In this document: piece by piece, positions 11,000 to 22,200 of the stretch
How positions within the stretch are numbered: position 1 is the stretch's first letter
Layout of the letters: every line of letters starts with the position of its first letter
Source: Rhexocercosporidium sp. MPI-PUGE-AT-0058
Lineage: Eukaryota > Ascomycota > Leotiomycetes > Helotiales
Assembly (NCBI GenBank): GCA_020746875.1
Contig: JAGTJL010000013.1
Coordinates: forward strand, 2,108,001-2,172,000
Direction of reading: 5' to 3'
DNA length: 64,000 nucleotides
Program-made: the position numbers and the translations under genes
Notes under the pieces: generated by a model
Seen by the model: only the letters and a program-made list of their open reading frames with translations
The model's database searches: none
What the model was told of the DNA's origin: nothing

Positions 11000-12300
11000 G
11001 ATTAGTATTTTAAGATATTTTATTTATAATTAATTTTTAATATAAATATTATATTTTATAAAAGAAAAAGAAAAGAAAGAATAATATTTATAATAAAGAA
11101 GTTATTCGCGGATAAATAATAGGAAGTTCCGATAATTAAAGACGAAAAGTCTTTTAATAAAAACTTCGGCTTTAAAAAGTAAAATACCGAGACGAGTTTA
11201 AGGCTTTTTATTTTAATTATCTTTATTATATTATATAATATAAATAAAATAAGCAGAGAAAATCAATCCGAAGATATTAATAACCGATTATTGCATATCT
11301 TGATAATACTTTAAAACGTTATTTAATAAATTAAAGATTAAAATGTTTAAATTATACTTTTCCAAATTTTCTATTATAATACGTAATAATTGCTTTTCTT
11401 TATGAAATTAATACTTTAGTAAATGTATTGCGATAAGTTAATAAAAATAATATTTTAAGCTATCGGGAAATTTTTTATTAAACGCTTTAATATAGTTACG
11501 ATATCTTATAGAAACTTTCCTTGCAGCTCTTCTGATTTTAAATTTGTTTTTTCCAGATTAAAGTTATAATTTAAATATTATCGAATAATACGCGAGTATA
11601 TCGAGCTTATTAAATTCATTAGTAAATAAGCTAATTTATTTGTAATAAAATAATTAAAGCTTTTATTATGAGGAGATATCTTTAGTATATTCTTTTATAA
11701 GGTCGCTTAAAGTGTTATAAAGCTAATCTTAAGTAGAATTACGCTTAAATAAAACAGGATTTTATTCTGAGTATTATATATTATTAGTAATTGAACGCCG
11801 GTAGCAATTAAGGCGGCTTCGTCCTGGATTTAAATAATTCTTGATTTCGTTAATCGGCTGAATTCGATATTAAAATATAAATAAAGTAAAGATTTATTTT
11901 CGGGCTGGAAATCTTTTATGTCGAAGAATATAATATTTTTATTATTTTATAATTCTGAGAGCTAAGGCGTCGAGTGATATTATAAGATAGCAATAGTTAA
12001 AGAAGTAGCGAGTTAAATTATATTTAATTTAAGGAAGATTCGGATAGGATTTTCGGATACTTATATAATAATATCCTCGAGGGATTTTAATTTCTCCGCT
12101 AAGTATTTCTTTACGGGCGGTTAATAAAATCGTTAAATGCACGTATCGTTCAAATAATTTAAGTAAGTTGATTAATAAGATCTTTGCTAGTATACTTAGA
12201 AATGCTTATATACGTCTTGAATAAGAGATAAATTAAAGGTTTTATCCTTTTTTTTTACAGACTTGATTAATACCGGCTTTGGCGTTAAACTTAGAGCTTA
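11000..12300 (-). pseudogene. Decayed minus-strand coding sequence, product unknown
   Basis: Read on the minus strand, this interval gives long near-open runs in which stops are mainly TAA/TAG. One reads IFFDIKDFQPENKSLLYLY and continues through QDEAALIATGVQ (about 11800-11940). Another frame reads AFLSILAKILLINLLKLFERY near 12140-12210, so indels or introns may be present. I do not recognise the family. The solo LTR at 12318 lies at its upstream edge. It could be a transposon protein or a duplicated gene caught by RIP. Confidence 0.4.
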
Positions 12301-12312
12301 TATATTTCGTAA

Positions 12313-12317
12313 CGGGG
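12313..12317. repeat. Target-site duplication of solo LTR (CGGGG), left
   Basis: CGGGG precedes the LTR and is repeated at 12491-12495. Confidence 0.88.
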
Positions 12318-12490
12318 TGTCAGGAGCAGAATAGAGGGTAAGCTTACGGCTTAATCGGGCCTAGTGCGGAGGCTTGGCGGAGGCTGGGGACTCATATACT
12401 TAAAGGGAAATCACTCCTAGTCCCCTCTTACTTCCTTAGAGATTAGTTTAAATTACAACTGTCGTGGCACTCTACCTTATGAACCTTACA
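12318..12490 (+). mobile_element. Solo LTR, 173 bp, hardly mutated
   Basis: A GC-balanced island begins TGTCAGG and ends CCTTACA, an imperfect inverted terminal repeat with the TG...CA rule intact. It is flanked by exact 5-bp direct repeats CGGGG. No internal retrotransposon sequence is attached, so this is a solo LTR left by LTR-LTR recombination, or a very short element. It shares no obvious sequence with the Copia LTRs. Its CpA and TpG steps survive in the middle of a RIP desert, so it probably arrived after the neighbours were mutated, or is too short to trigger RIP. Confidence 0.88.
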
Positions 12491-12495
12491 CGGGG
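12491..12495. repeat. Target-site duplication of solo LTR (CGGGG), right
   Basis: Exact repeat of 12313-12317, directly after the LTR. Confidence 0.88.
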
Positions 12496-14150
12496 CAAGT
12501 TTATTATTAAAGCGAATACTTTTCTTGATTTTATTTTTTTATTATAGTTTAAAGCTTTATAATATAAGGCTTTAATCGCGATTATAGTAAAGTTAATATA
12601 TTATATAAGCTTTAAAGTCCCGGAAGTGCTTTCGTTATTACTTCCGCATTTATAAATAATAATATATTAAGTTATATAAAGATTTTATTAAGATTACTTC
12701 TAGCGTAATATGTAATAGTTATTTAAAGATATACTATCAAAAAATCGTTAAGCTGAAATCTCCATAATTTTAATACTTTATCTTATTTTAAATAATTATC
12801 TTAGGATATACTGGCTTAATAATTAAAGTAAAAAAAGTAAGATTATTTATTAATAAGGGAGTCGTAAAGCTACTGGAATACTTTTCGCACGCTTTAATAC
12901 TTTAATAGATTTAAAAGAGAAGAATAATTAATAGCTAACGGAATAAGATTCTTTGCAACTTTAATACCTTTGATAATTTATTTAAAGATTAAATTAAAAT
13001 TTGCATTAAAAGTACGGAGTTCCTTAATATACTTTTTGATTCGTGGCTTATTGAGACTCAATTTAATACGCGTTTTTACGCTCCGGTACTACTCTCTATT
13101 ACTAATAGAGTTTACCTAAGATTAAATTAGCACTTTTAATATCGAATGAATCTTTTAAGTTTTGTGTTAGTTATTATTAAAAGCGATCTCTAAGTAGTCT
13201 TTTAATTTCGGAGTTTATATTATCTCGGGGACTAGCTTAAATAATAAGTAATTTTATTTTATTATTAAAAGTAATAATAGACTGGAATACTTCTGCTTTT
13301 TTACTTATATTTTATAATATTTTATGTATTTATTTTATTATTCGTTAATAATTTATAAAAGATTTATTTAAAGTATTAATGTAATTAATAAGTTTATAAT
13401 ATAAATTCTAATCTTGCTACTTGCCGTAGGAAGATTTTAAAAGCATTATATAAATCTTTGAACGATTATTAAAAAAGTTAAATAATAGATTAATATAATT
13501 ATTCCGGAATACTGTCTTTTAAGCGTCGAGTTTTGCCTCGAGCTTCGTTAGTTCTTTAGGATAATAGCGATAGATATTAAATATAAAGAATACTTTCCTT
13601 AAGCGATTATATATTTTAAAAGCTATTAGAATTAAGCTTAAGAGCAGTCCTGCAATTTCAATATTATTTATAGCATTTGGATAATCATCTACCACTTACT
13701 CTCGCTGATATAACGAGATGCTAACCTCGAGATTCGGAGAATTGCAAGCTAGTATAATACTGTATTAAAGAAAATAATAAAATCGAGTAATTATTATCGC
13801 GTTCAAAATGAGGTTATGTCGATTCTGGCTGGGGCTGCATGAGATAAGCGCTTGCGTTACGAGCCCTTTCCTTTTTCATAAGAGTCTGTATACGAAGTTA
13901 AAGATTTAAGATCTACGGTTAAATAATAGTTTAGCTTAAGTTATTCAGGATTTGAACGATTTATTATTTACGCTTACGGCACAATTATTGTTTATATTAA
14001 AAACTTAGAATCTCAATATAATATACTCGTATGACTTGCGTCTTAAAGGTATATTATTATTTATAATATTTAATAAGCGAATAAACGAGGTACCCGTGCT
14101 TTTATTAAAACGTTCTGTATTAGTATCTTCTTAATAAGAATTAAAGCGAT
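12496..14150. other. AT-rich RIP desert with a small GC island
   Basis: No gene is recognisable. A moderately GC-balanced patch at about 13640-13880 keeps some TpG steps and contains a GGCTGGGGCTGC word; it may be another LTR remnant, but no terminal repeats or target duplication were found. Confidence 0.5.
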
Positions 14151-15330
14151 GGCTCGAGAAGAGTAGCGTTATAGCTTAAAGTACTTTTTTCATAAGATAA
14201 GGGCTTATAAGGAGATTTTTCAAGGCTTTCTTTAAGCTTCTTATTTCGTTGCTTTTTATTAAAGAGCTGGATACTATTGATACGAACGGTCGGCGGCAGT
14301 GCTATAACGAGTTAAAAAGATTATTTCTTTAAGGAAATAGTTTTAGAGCGAGAAATAAAAGCTTTAATAATAATTTAAAGAAGTTTATTAAGCTTAAGGT
14401 TAACGTTTTTTTATTATTATTTAATATTATAAAGATTATTAGTCGAGGTACGTTATTTTCCTCGGCTTATAATATATATACGTATTACTGAACGGAACTG
14501 AATAGAATTGAATTAAATTAAATATTTTTAAGATTATTAATTTATTCGAGCCTGAAGTCCTAAGTCAGCTAGCTGATATTTAAATCTTTTTTAAAATAGT
14601 TGAAGCTGTCTTATAAGAAAGAGGTTCTTTAAAGCGGAACTTAATTATATTCTCTAATTCGGAAGATTTAAAGTATAATTTTATAAACGGTATCGATAAT
14701 ATTATTACTTATACCGATTATTTAATAAATCTTGTTCTCGCGTTAGAATACCCGGCTATTAATATGAATATTAAAGATAAGGTTTCGTATATTGAGGTAT
14801 TCTACGTATCTTTTATTATAGCCGCTTATTATTATTGTAAGATTCGAGATCGGTTTTTTAAGTTAAATATTAAAATTATTGAAAAGTTAAGAGAAGCGAA
14901 CCAGAAGCGATCGCAACGCTTTGAAAAGGAATTCCTAATAACGCAAGTTGTATTCATAAAGCCGACGTAAGATATCGATAATATAAATAAGCTGCTGTTT
15001 TCACGTAGTAATAACTAAAATATTAATATTAATATTACTAAGTTAACGTATTTCCCCGAATTTGTCTTTAATATAAATAAGAATACGGGAATTAGTAAAG
15101 AAGAATATAATAATATACTTTCACAAACGATATTTAATATATTTTCTATTGCATTCTTAACGGTATATTAAGAAACCTCTCGTATACTTCCTTTGTTTAA
15201 ATCCGTACGGTTTGGAGTACTTTTTAAATACGTAGCTTATAATAAGCTCGTTCGGAATATTAGAAATAAACGAGTATAGAAGTAAGATTTCCGTTTTTTT
15301 ATAAGTATTTTTTTATTAATTTTTAAATTT
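14150..15330 (+). pseudogene. Decayed plus-strand coding sequence, product unknown
   Basis: Several plus-strand stretches look like former protein. One reads AMAREE then SLKYFFHKIRAYKEIF near 14150-14225. The longest (about 14664-14970) includes DNIITYTDYLINLVLALEY and RFEKEFLITQVVFIKPT. A further one (about 15165-15290) includes RILPLFKSVRFGVLFKYVAY. Stops are TAA/TAG at likely Gln/Trp positions. The stretches use more than one frame, consistent with introns or indels. I cannot name the family. It lies directly upstream of the kinase pseudogene in the same orientation, so both may belong to one duplicated host segment. Confidence 0.45.
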
Positions 15331-15859
15331 TAAAAAGTATATTTTTAATAACTTGTAATTATATATTTGTATTATAAATAATAGCTATTTGAATACTTTT
15401 AGCTCCTGATTTGTATAGATTAAATATGAAACGAGTTATTTTATATTATTGTTAAAATTAATTAGCTGTTTATTTTGCCTTTTAACGAAGCAGGCTATAT
15501 TAATAGCTGCTTATTTTAAGTATATCGCTCGTTATATACGCGAGGTGGCTTTAGTTGTTTTTTCTTAATTATATGATTCTGATTCTAATTCTGGTTTTAG
15601 TTTTAATTTAGAATTAGAATTAGAATTAAATATCGTATCTTTTGACGGCTCGAAAACTAAATAGCGTTCAGAATTATTAATATATTTACGGGATTCTTTT
15701 AATTATATTATCGCCTCGCACGTAATAATAGCAGAAGAAGCTCTTAAAAACGTATTTAAGAAAAGTATAATTAAAGAAAAGAAAATATTAATTATTATTA
15801 AGGATTCCGAAGCTATTATAAAGTTTATTAAGCCGCTTATTTAAAATATAAAACTTGAA

Positions 15860-16915
15860 AAAGTATTGTTTAAGAAAAAAGAGATTAATTTTATAATATT
15901 AATTTTTTGTAAGTATAAAACTAGGAAAATATTTAAGGCAAGGACTTATGAGGTTATAAAGGAGTGCGTGTATATAAATACCGAAAGATATTATGCGATT
16001 AAAGTTATTAATAAACGTCTTAGTAAAAGAAAGGAAGAGATAATAAGCGTTATTACCCGATTTACTTTTCAGATTTTAGTATTTCTTAAGAAGTCTTTCG
16101 TCAGTATTAGTTTAATTTGGATATAAGGAGAGTAAAATGTAATAATAATAATCGTGGCTTATATATTAAAATTCTCGGATATAAAGCTTTTTTTTTTAAT
16201 TTAATTAATTTAAAGTTAATAAATTCATAACATATTATAAAGCTAATATACTTACTTAAGTACGTAATTAAATATTAATATTAAAAAAGATTTCGATAAG
16301 CTACTAAAATCTCTTTATTTTAATTAATTATTTCGAAACGGCGAATAATTTGTATTTAATAATAAACTTAATATTTAATAATGAATTTTTTAATAGAATA
16401 TGCCGGAAGGGTTCTTATTATAAATCGGACGCCGCGGAGCTTATTGTAACGACGTGCTTTATTATTGCGTATTTATACGATTACGGCGTCGTATATAAAG
16501 ATTTAAAACCCGAGAATATATTTTTTAAGACGTTAAAAGGTAACGCAGATCTTTTATTCTCGGATTTTAAATTAAGTAAGGTTATAAACGAGGAGCGTAT
16601 ATTGATAAATATCGTCGGTATCTTAAGGTATATAGTTTTAGAGGTTTTTAAAAAACCGGTTACGGAAAACTAATAGATATATAAGCAATCGGAGTTATTA
16701 CTTACTTCTTCTTATGCGAATATACGCCGTTCGATCGCGATTATAATTTAAAGGAGATGTAAGTAATTTTTAACGCCGATTATAGTTTTACGCCGGTTAA
16801 GTATTAAAGGGGTATTTTAAAGTAAGTACGGTATTTTATTAGGAGATGCTTAACGATCGATCCTTAATAACGTATTATTATTTACGAAGCACTTCAGTAC
16901 TTTTTTGTGCTTCTT
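15860..16915 (+). pseudogene. CaMK-type serine/threonine protein kinase, RIP-inactivated
   Basis: Eukaryotic protein-kinase subdomains appear in order. The glycine-loop region (KIFKARTYEVIKECV, 15923-15967) has lost its glycines. AIKVINK (15995-16015) keeps the ATP-binding Lys. NYFETANNLYL lies near 16323-16356. The catalytic loop VVYKDLKPEN has His-Arg-Asp changed to Tyr-Lys-Asp (16494-16502). DFG is now DFK (16563-16571). AIGVITYFLLCEYTPFDRD and FIRRCLTIDP follow. The wording is closest to fungal Ca2+/calmodulin-dependent kinases. One base is missing in the A-run near 16650-16655, shifting the frame. An AT-rich insert at about 16138-16305 is probably a former intron. Such kinases are normally essential or conserved single genes, so this is presumably a duplicate destroyed by RIP. 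Confidence 0.9.
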
Positions 16916-16919
16916 AAGG

Positions 16920-17422
16920 CTTTTTTTTTTCAGTGCTTCTTATTATTTGTGACGGCTGGCTAGAGGTTAATACGGTGCAAAAGATAGCTTTATATTTGGA
17001 CTTAAAGCTACGCCTAAAATCAAGAAGAAAAGATAAAGAGAAAAGGAGAGCTTTTTATAAAAGGGAGCTTTAATATAAATACACAAAGGGTCCCCCTAGC
17101 CTTTCCCGATTAGGCCTAATGCCATAGTTGCCATGCCAAGGCAATGCTACGAGCGATGCCGAGCTCGCTCGGTTAGAATACAAGGCTCAGGGAGTCGTAA
17201 TAATCATTAGGCTAAAGTTTAAGGCTCGTCGAACTTTAATTATTGGAATTTATGCTATTATGGTAATTAACAGATTAAGAAATGAGGGTTGGGGTTAGGG
17301 TTAGGGTCGCGGGTTAAGGTCGCGGGAACGGGTGTCGGGACGGGTTGGCTCAGCTTCGCCTCGAGTCAGGGTTAGGCTAGGCTTATTGAGGTAGGGGTTT
17401 CACTCTTACTTTTGCGGCAGGC
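16920..17422. other. GC-balanced island with telomere-like words and possible LTR start
   Basis: TGTGACGGCTGGC at 16948 resembles the left end of a retroelement LTR, but no matching right end or target duplication was found. From about 17085 the DNA is GC-balanced, with a small palindromic patch (TGCCATGCCAAGGCA near 17130). It contains TTAGGG-type words near 17287-17310 and a repeated CGCGGGTTAAGGT / CGCGGGAACGGG pattern. No coding frame was recognised. Confidence 0.45.
17284..17312 (+). repeat. Short interstitial telomere-like repeat
   Basis: GGGTTGGGGTTAGGGTTAGGG contains two perfect TTAGGG units and degenerate ones next to them. TTAGGG is the usual telomere repeat of filamentous ascomycetes. 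The run is short, so chance or a relic of telomere healing are both possible. Confidence 0.5.
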
Positions 17423-17514
17423 CTGTCCCTAATTTCCAGCATTTTCCTTAGGGAATCACAGCAAAAATACGCGAAAGCTTTAACTAATAATCCCTATATA
17501 ACAGACGAAAAATA
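17423..17514 (+). repeat. 92-bp direct repeat, left copy
   Basis: Begins CTGTCCCTAATTTCCAGC and ends GACGAAAAATA. The same 92 bp recur in the same orientation at 18605-18696 with mainly C-to-T/G-to-A differences. It contains a CCCTAA...TTAGGG inverted pair. The two copies bracket the pogo-like transposase relic, but they are direct, not inverted, so they are not an ordinary Tc1/mariner terminal pair. Confidence 0.85.
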
Positions 17515-17599
17515 CGCTGAAAAATTTATAGAAAATAGCCTGGTTCACGTACTTAGACGTTAATTATTAAGTATATCTCTGCTACAGGAGTCTTTATAT

Positions 17600-18545
17600 A
17601 ACTTCTTATAATTATAAGGGAAAATCAGTGTAATAATAATAGTTTCCGTTTTAACTAAACGTATTCAACGACTAACATTTTATTATAATTAATAATAAAT
17701 AAACGACCAACGATACGGCTTTTAAATAATTAATAAAAGTATTTATTTCTTAAACGGATCCACGTAATTATTTAGCAAGACGTCTTTTTCTAAACGGCTA
17801 CGGGAGTTATAAGATTATGGAATTCCTCTAGAAATGCCTTGAAAATAATATATTTCTATTATATTTACTTATATATACGTCATACATCTTAAACCCTTAG
17901 GTTTAACGGTTTTATAAGCTTTTTATTAAAATAATTAATTTCGCGGAATTATTTAAAAAGTCTTATTACTTTGCTTGAGACGTCAAGAGCAGACTGTACT
18001 CCTCAAAATCCTCACTTGATAGTCTCTGCGCTAAAGCGTGCTTACAGGAAAGAATTATATAAATTAAGTTCTTTAATAAATTACACGCTAATTAGCAAGC
18101 GCAATTTCTTTCTTTATTATTAAAAAGTACGCCGAAATATTATTATTTCTTTTAATATTAAATCTAAGTAAAGAGCTAATAAATTATAGCCGGTATCTCT
18201 GGCGAAACCTTTAATAAGCTTATTATTACTAGAAAATAATAATAAATCGATAGCCCCGGCTCTTTAAGAGTCTCAGAAAGTAATAATACTACCTCCCGAG
18301 CTTTTTAGCACTTCTATTTAATTATAAACTCTTAAAGCTACGAAAGATTTTCGTTTATAAATACGCACTTTAGTAAGCGAATTATATAATTGGCATTCTA
18401 CGTAACGTTTACTTTTTAAGAAGATTATAAAAAGATTTAATAAAAAAGATTACGAATTAAAGAAGGTAAATATAAGAATTAGAAAATTAAAAGAGCGATT
18501 AAAGCAGTTAAAACGCGTTTAATATTATATTATTAGTAAACTTTA
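17600..18545 (+). pseudogene. Fot1/pogo-type DDE transposase, RIP-inactivated fragment
   Basis: One plus-strand frame reads TTNDTAFK (near 17701-17724), then LFLNGYGSYKIMEFL (about 17788-17832), then KCLENNIFLLYL and YTSYILNP. This matches the pogo/Fot1 DDE_1 block L-x-D-G-H-G-S-H...CL..NIxLLxLPPHTSHxLQPLD. The catalytic Asp of DGHGSH is now Asn and both His are Tyr. Further stops occur at Gln/Trp positions. The N-terminal DNA-binding part is not visible between 17515 and 17600, so the copy is truncated. The Lys/Arg-rich end near 18430-18540 fits the C-terminus of the family. Confidence 0.85.
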
Positions 18546-18604
18546 TAAATATAAGTACGTACGATAATATAAACGGCCTTTTACTCAGAGTAGCGGTCGT
18601 AATT

Positions 18605-18696
18605 CTGTCCCTAATTTCCAGCTTTTCTCTTAGGGAATCATAGTAAAAATACGCGAAAGCTTTAATTAATAATCCTTATATAATAGACGAAAAATA
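18605..18696 (+). repeat. 92-bp direct repeat, right copy
   Basis: Same length and orientation as 17423-17514. It may be the start of a second, tandem copy of the pogo-like element whose remainder has been lost or mutated beyond recognition. Confidence 0.85.
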
Positions 18697-19056
18697 TATA
18701 TAATAAATAATTCTTATTAGCTTTATTAATAAATAAAGTTTAGCGCAATAACTCTTATTCTCTTATTAAAAATCGTTCGTAATTTCAAAACCGCTTATTA
18801 TCTTACTTTTTTTGTATATATAACTCTTAATTATTATATATTACTTTAAGAATTAATTTTAATATAATCTCTGATTAAATTTTAATTTATTTTAATTTAT
18901 ACTTATACTTTTTTTTATTTTAGATAGTCACGTTACTTTAATATATCCTTATTAGTCACTTCCCCTTTTCGAGTATTCTCTCCTTACTTATATTAATCCC
19001 CTTATCTTAATATTAATTAACTTTATAAATAATAATTTAAATATTTAATTATTCTA

Positions 19057-19073
19057 CAGGTTTTTATTTATAA
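19057..19073 (+). repeat. Dispersed motif, leftmost copy (downstream of helicase)
   Basis: CAGGTTTTTATTTATAA, reverse orientation of the motif. It lies just past the 3' end of the minus-strand helicase. Confidence 0.7.
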
Positions 19074-19259
19074 AATAATTAACTTAAATTCTATTCTTAT
19101 TATACGTTATTAGAGCTATATCTTTTACTTTCTATATTCGCAAGGACTAAAACATAATTATATTTAGAAGCTCTTTACCTCTTTCGATTTATAAAAAAAA
19201 CAACTTTTTTAATTATTAATTGAGACGCATTATCTTTATAACTCATCTTATCTTAACTT

Positions 19260-22200
19260 AAATTATAATATATATAAAGATCACTTATATTTAATATTAA
19301 AAAACGTCCTACTTACTTTTAAGCCCCTTGCCTAAAACCTCGATTAAGTTATTTATATTAGCCGCTTCTCGAACCTTATAAGCCTTAAAAATATCCTTTA
19401 GCCTCTCGACCTTTTAATTTAATATTATTATATCTTTTATAATATTATCTTATATATAACTCGCTTTCTTATATAATATAAGAATTACTTTATACGGCAT
19501 ATAATACTTTTAATATAGCCCCGACTTAAATACTTTCCGCTTTATTATTATTATTTTTATCTTTTACTTCTTATATATTAATTGCTTCGCGTCGTAATTA
19601 TCGCATCTAATCCACGAATACGTCGCTTTCTCCGTATTTCCTTACAACTAATATTATAAGCACTTCGTTATTATTCCTCTTTTTCCTAATAGTCCCTTTA
19701 TTATACTCGCGGTCTCGCTTATTATCTTCCCATTTACTTTTATTAATAATTAACTCTTTATTACCCTAGCGTACGCCGAATTACTTATTTACGTTATTAT
19801 AGAAACCGAGCTAAATAACTTTTATATTTATATAAGTTAAAAACCTCGCCGTTTTAAATATAAACTTATAATTATTCCTTTATTTATAAGCCTTATTTCA
19901 TTTAATAATTTTATATTATCTTCGATCTCAGTCCCCCGAGCTTTAATAATCTACGAACCCTTTTACTTCATAACTAACGCATCCCTTCGCCTTAATCTAC
20001 TTTTTATACTTAAACCCCTCGATGCTTATTTATTTATAAGCTTAGGTATTTCTGGAATTCTCGAAGGCGAAGTAATAATACGCGGAGATTCTTTTATTAT
20101 ATAAGATAAGCTTAAAGTTATAATATTTACTTTCGAGGACGAGCTGCTATAATAATATCTTTTATTATTTTTAATTATATTTATTAGTACTAGATTTAAT
20201 ATTATCGGCTTTAAAAACGTTATATAAATATTAATTTAATTATAATTCCTCTTTAACGAATTAAATTATCTGGCTAAAGGTATCGCTACTGACGTCGCGG
20301 ATATATTAGACTTATTATATTAAAAAAACATTTAATCTATGCTTCGAGGAGTATTTGTATTTAATTGCGGCTTTTTAGTAAACGGAGTTAAAGGTTTTAT
20401 TATACGCGTATTAAAATCTTAAGCCTTGTAATTATTGTATTTTATATCTTTTTTTTTATATTACTTCAGATTTCCGTTTATATATATTAATAAAATCCGT
20501 CTTTTATATTCTTCCGTTTATATTAGTTCTTTTATTTCCTTCGCTTTCAGCTTTTAATTAATTTTCAGTTTTCTTTAATTATTTTCCGAAATAATTAAAA
20601 TCGAATCTGCTACGTTATTATTCCGGCCAGCCCGTCTTACTTATTAATAATAGTTTAAAATCCTAAACGCCCCCGTAATATATACTATTGCTATTACCTT
20701 TAAATTTAGTCCCTCGCTAGCCGCCGTTATTGCTATTATCATTTACTTATTAGCCTCTTAAAAACCCGTTATTATTTTATCTTTATTACTTAAAGATAAA
20801 TCTTTATAAAAAAACCTAATATTTAACGCCTTTATTAATCTCTTTCTAAAAGCTTTTCTTATTATATATACTAAGACTTTTAACGCTAGTCCTACTTCCT
20901 CCCAGATCTTCTTTATTTTATCTTTATATCTCGTATTATCTTTTACTACTCGAACCTGATAGCGTAAGTTTCTTCTTATAATTTCTTTTATTACTTCTTT
21001 TACTTAACTCGATTTCATATTTATTTAGTTATATATTATTACCTGCATCTCTCTTAAAAGCGTCGTAAATAAGAAAACCTTTTATATAACATATTTATTA
21101 AAGACGCCGGATTCTTTAAATAAATTATTTATTATTTCTTAAGCTAGTTGCTATTTTATATTTATTATTAAATAATAGCATTTGTCGAAAATTACTTTCT
21201 TTAATAATTGTCGTTTTATTATTAACTGAATCTACTTTTTAAAATAATTAATTATAACTACCTCGGGAACTACAAATACTACATTCGCATAAGGTATTAT
21301 ATTAGCGGTAAATACGTCGGCCGATATACTTAAGTCTTAATAATACTCTATAACCTCTTGCCGTAGAATAGTATACGATATAAATATAAGAGTTACTTTA
21401 CTAGGGCTTAAACTCGCCGGAATTATATATATAAAAGTCTTCCTTGCTTTAGTTAAAACCACTTATATAATATTTCGTTTTATCTTTATTATTACTTTTA
21501 TTACTTCTTACTGCGCTACCGTTCGAAAACTTGTCGAGCCGTATAATTGCTTTAGCTTTTATTACACTTTGATTTTTTGCGATTATTTTTTATAAATAAA
21601 AATCTAAAATAATTCCGCGCTCGCCGCAGCTTCTTTTCAGGTTTTAATTTATAAAAGAATTAATTGAAATTCGTCCAGTACTTCTCGTAATATTAGTTTC
21701 ACGCTGCCGAGATCTTTAAAGTAAAAGACTTAAGTATAAGTCTCTAATATTAATTTATTATCGAACGGCCAAAATAAAGTTCCAGAACCTTTTCGCTCAA
21801 ACCCCTAGAACATATGCTAGCGTCTCAATATTCCGCGAAAAGCATCGATCGTTTCTAAATTTAGACCCGTTAGGCTATTTATTTAAAGCGCGTAATAATA
21901 CTCTTTTACTTTCTTATTATAGCTTGATTATAAGATATAAGCGTCGATACCGGTTATATAGCCCGTTCGCATAAACCTTTTATTAAACGCAATTATTACC
22001 TGACGCTAGGCTTACCCGTATAACTTAACCTTCATCCGGGCCTTCGATTCGGCTTTAAGTATTGTCGTTAATTCGTTTAATAATCAGACTTTACTTTTAT
22101 TTTAAAGCAAAAAGCTAGAAAAAGGCAAGTAATCTTCTTCTTTTATTATTACTTAAATAGCGACTTAAAATAGAATAATTATTAAAATTTATATTATTAT

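Noticed and set aside
16948..17200. Second solo LTR starting TGTGACGG
   Set aside because: No right terminus with the matching inverted end, and flanking 5-mers do not agree.
17423..18696. 92-bp direct repeats as LTRs of a small retroelement
   Set aside because: No target duplication, no CA end, and the interior encodes a pogo-type transposase, not retroelement functions.
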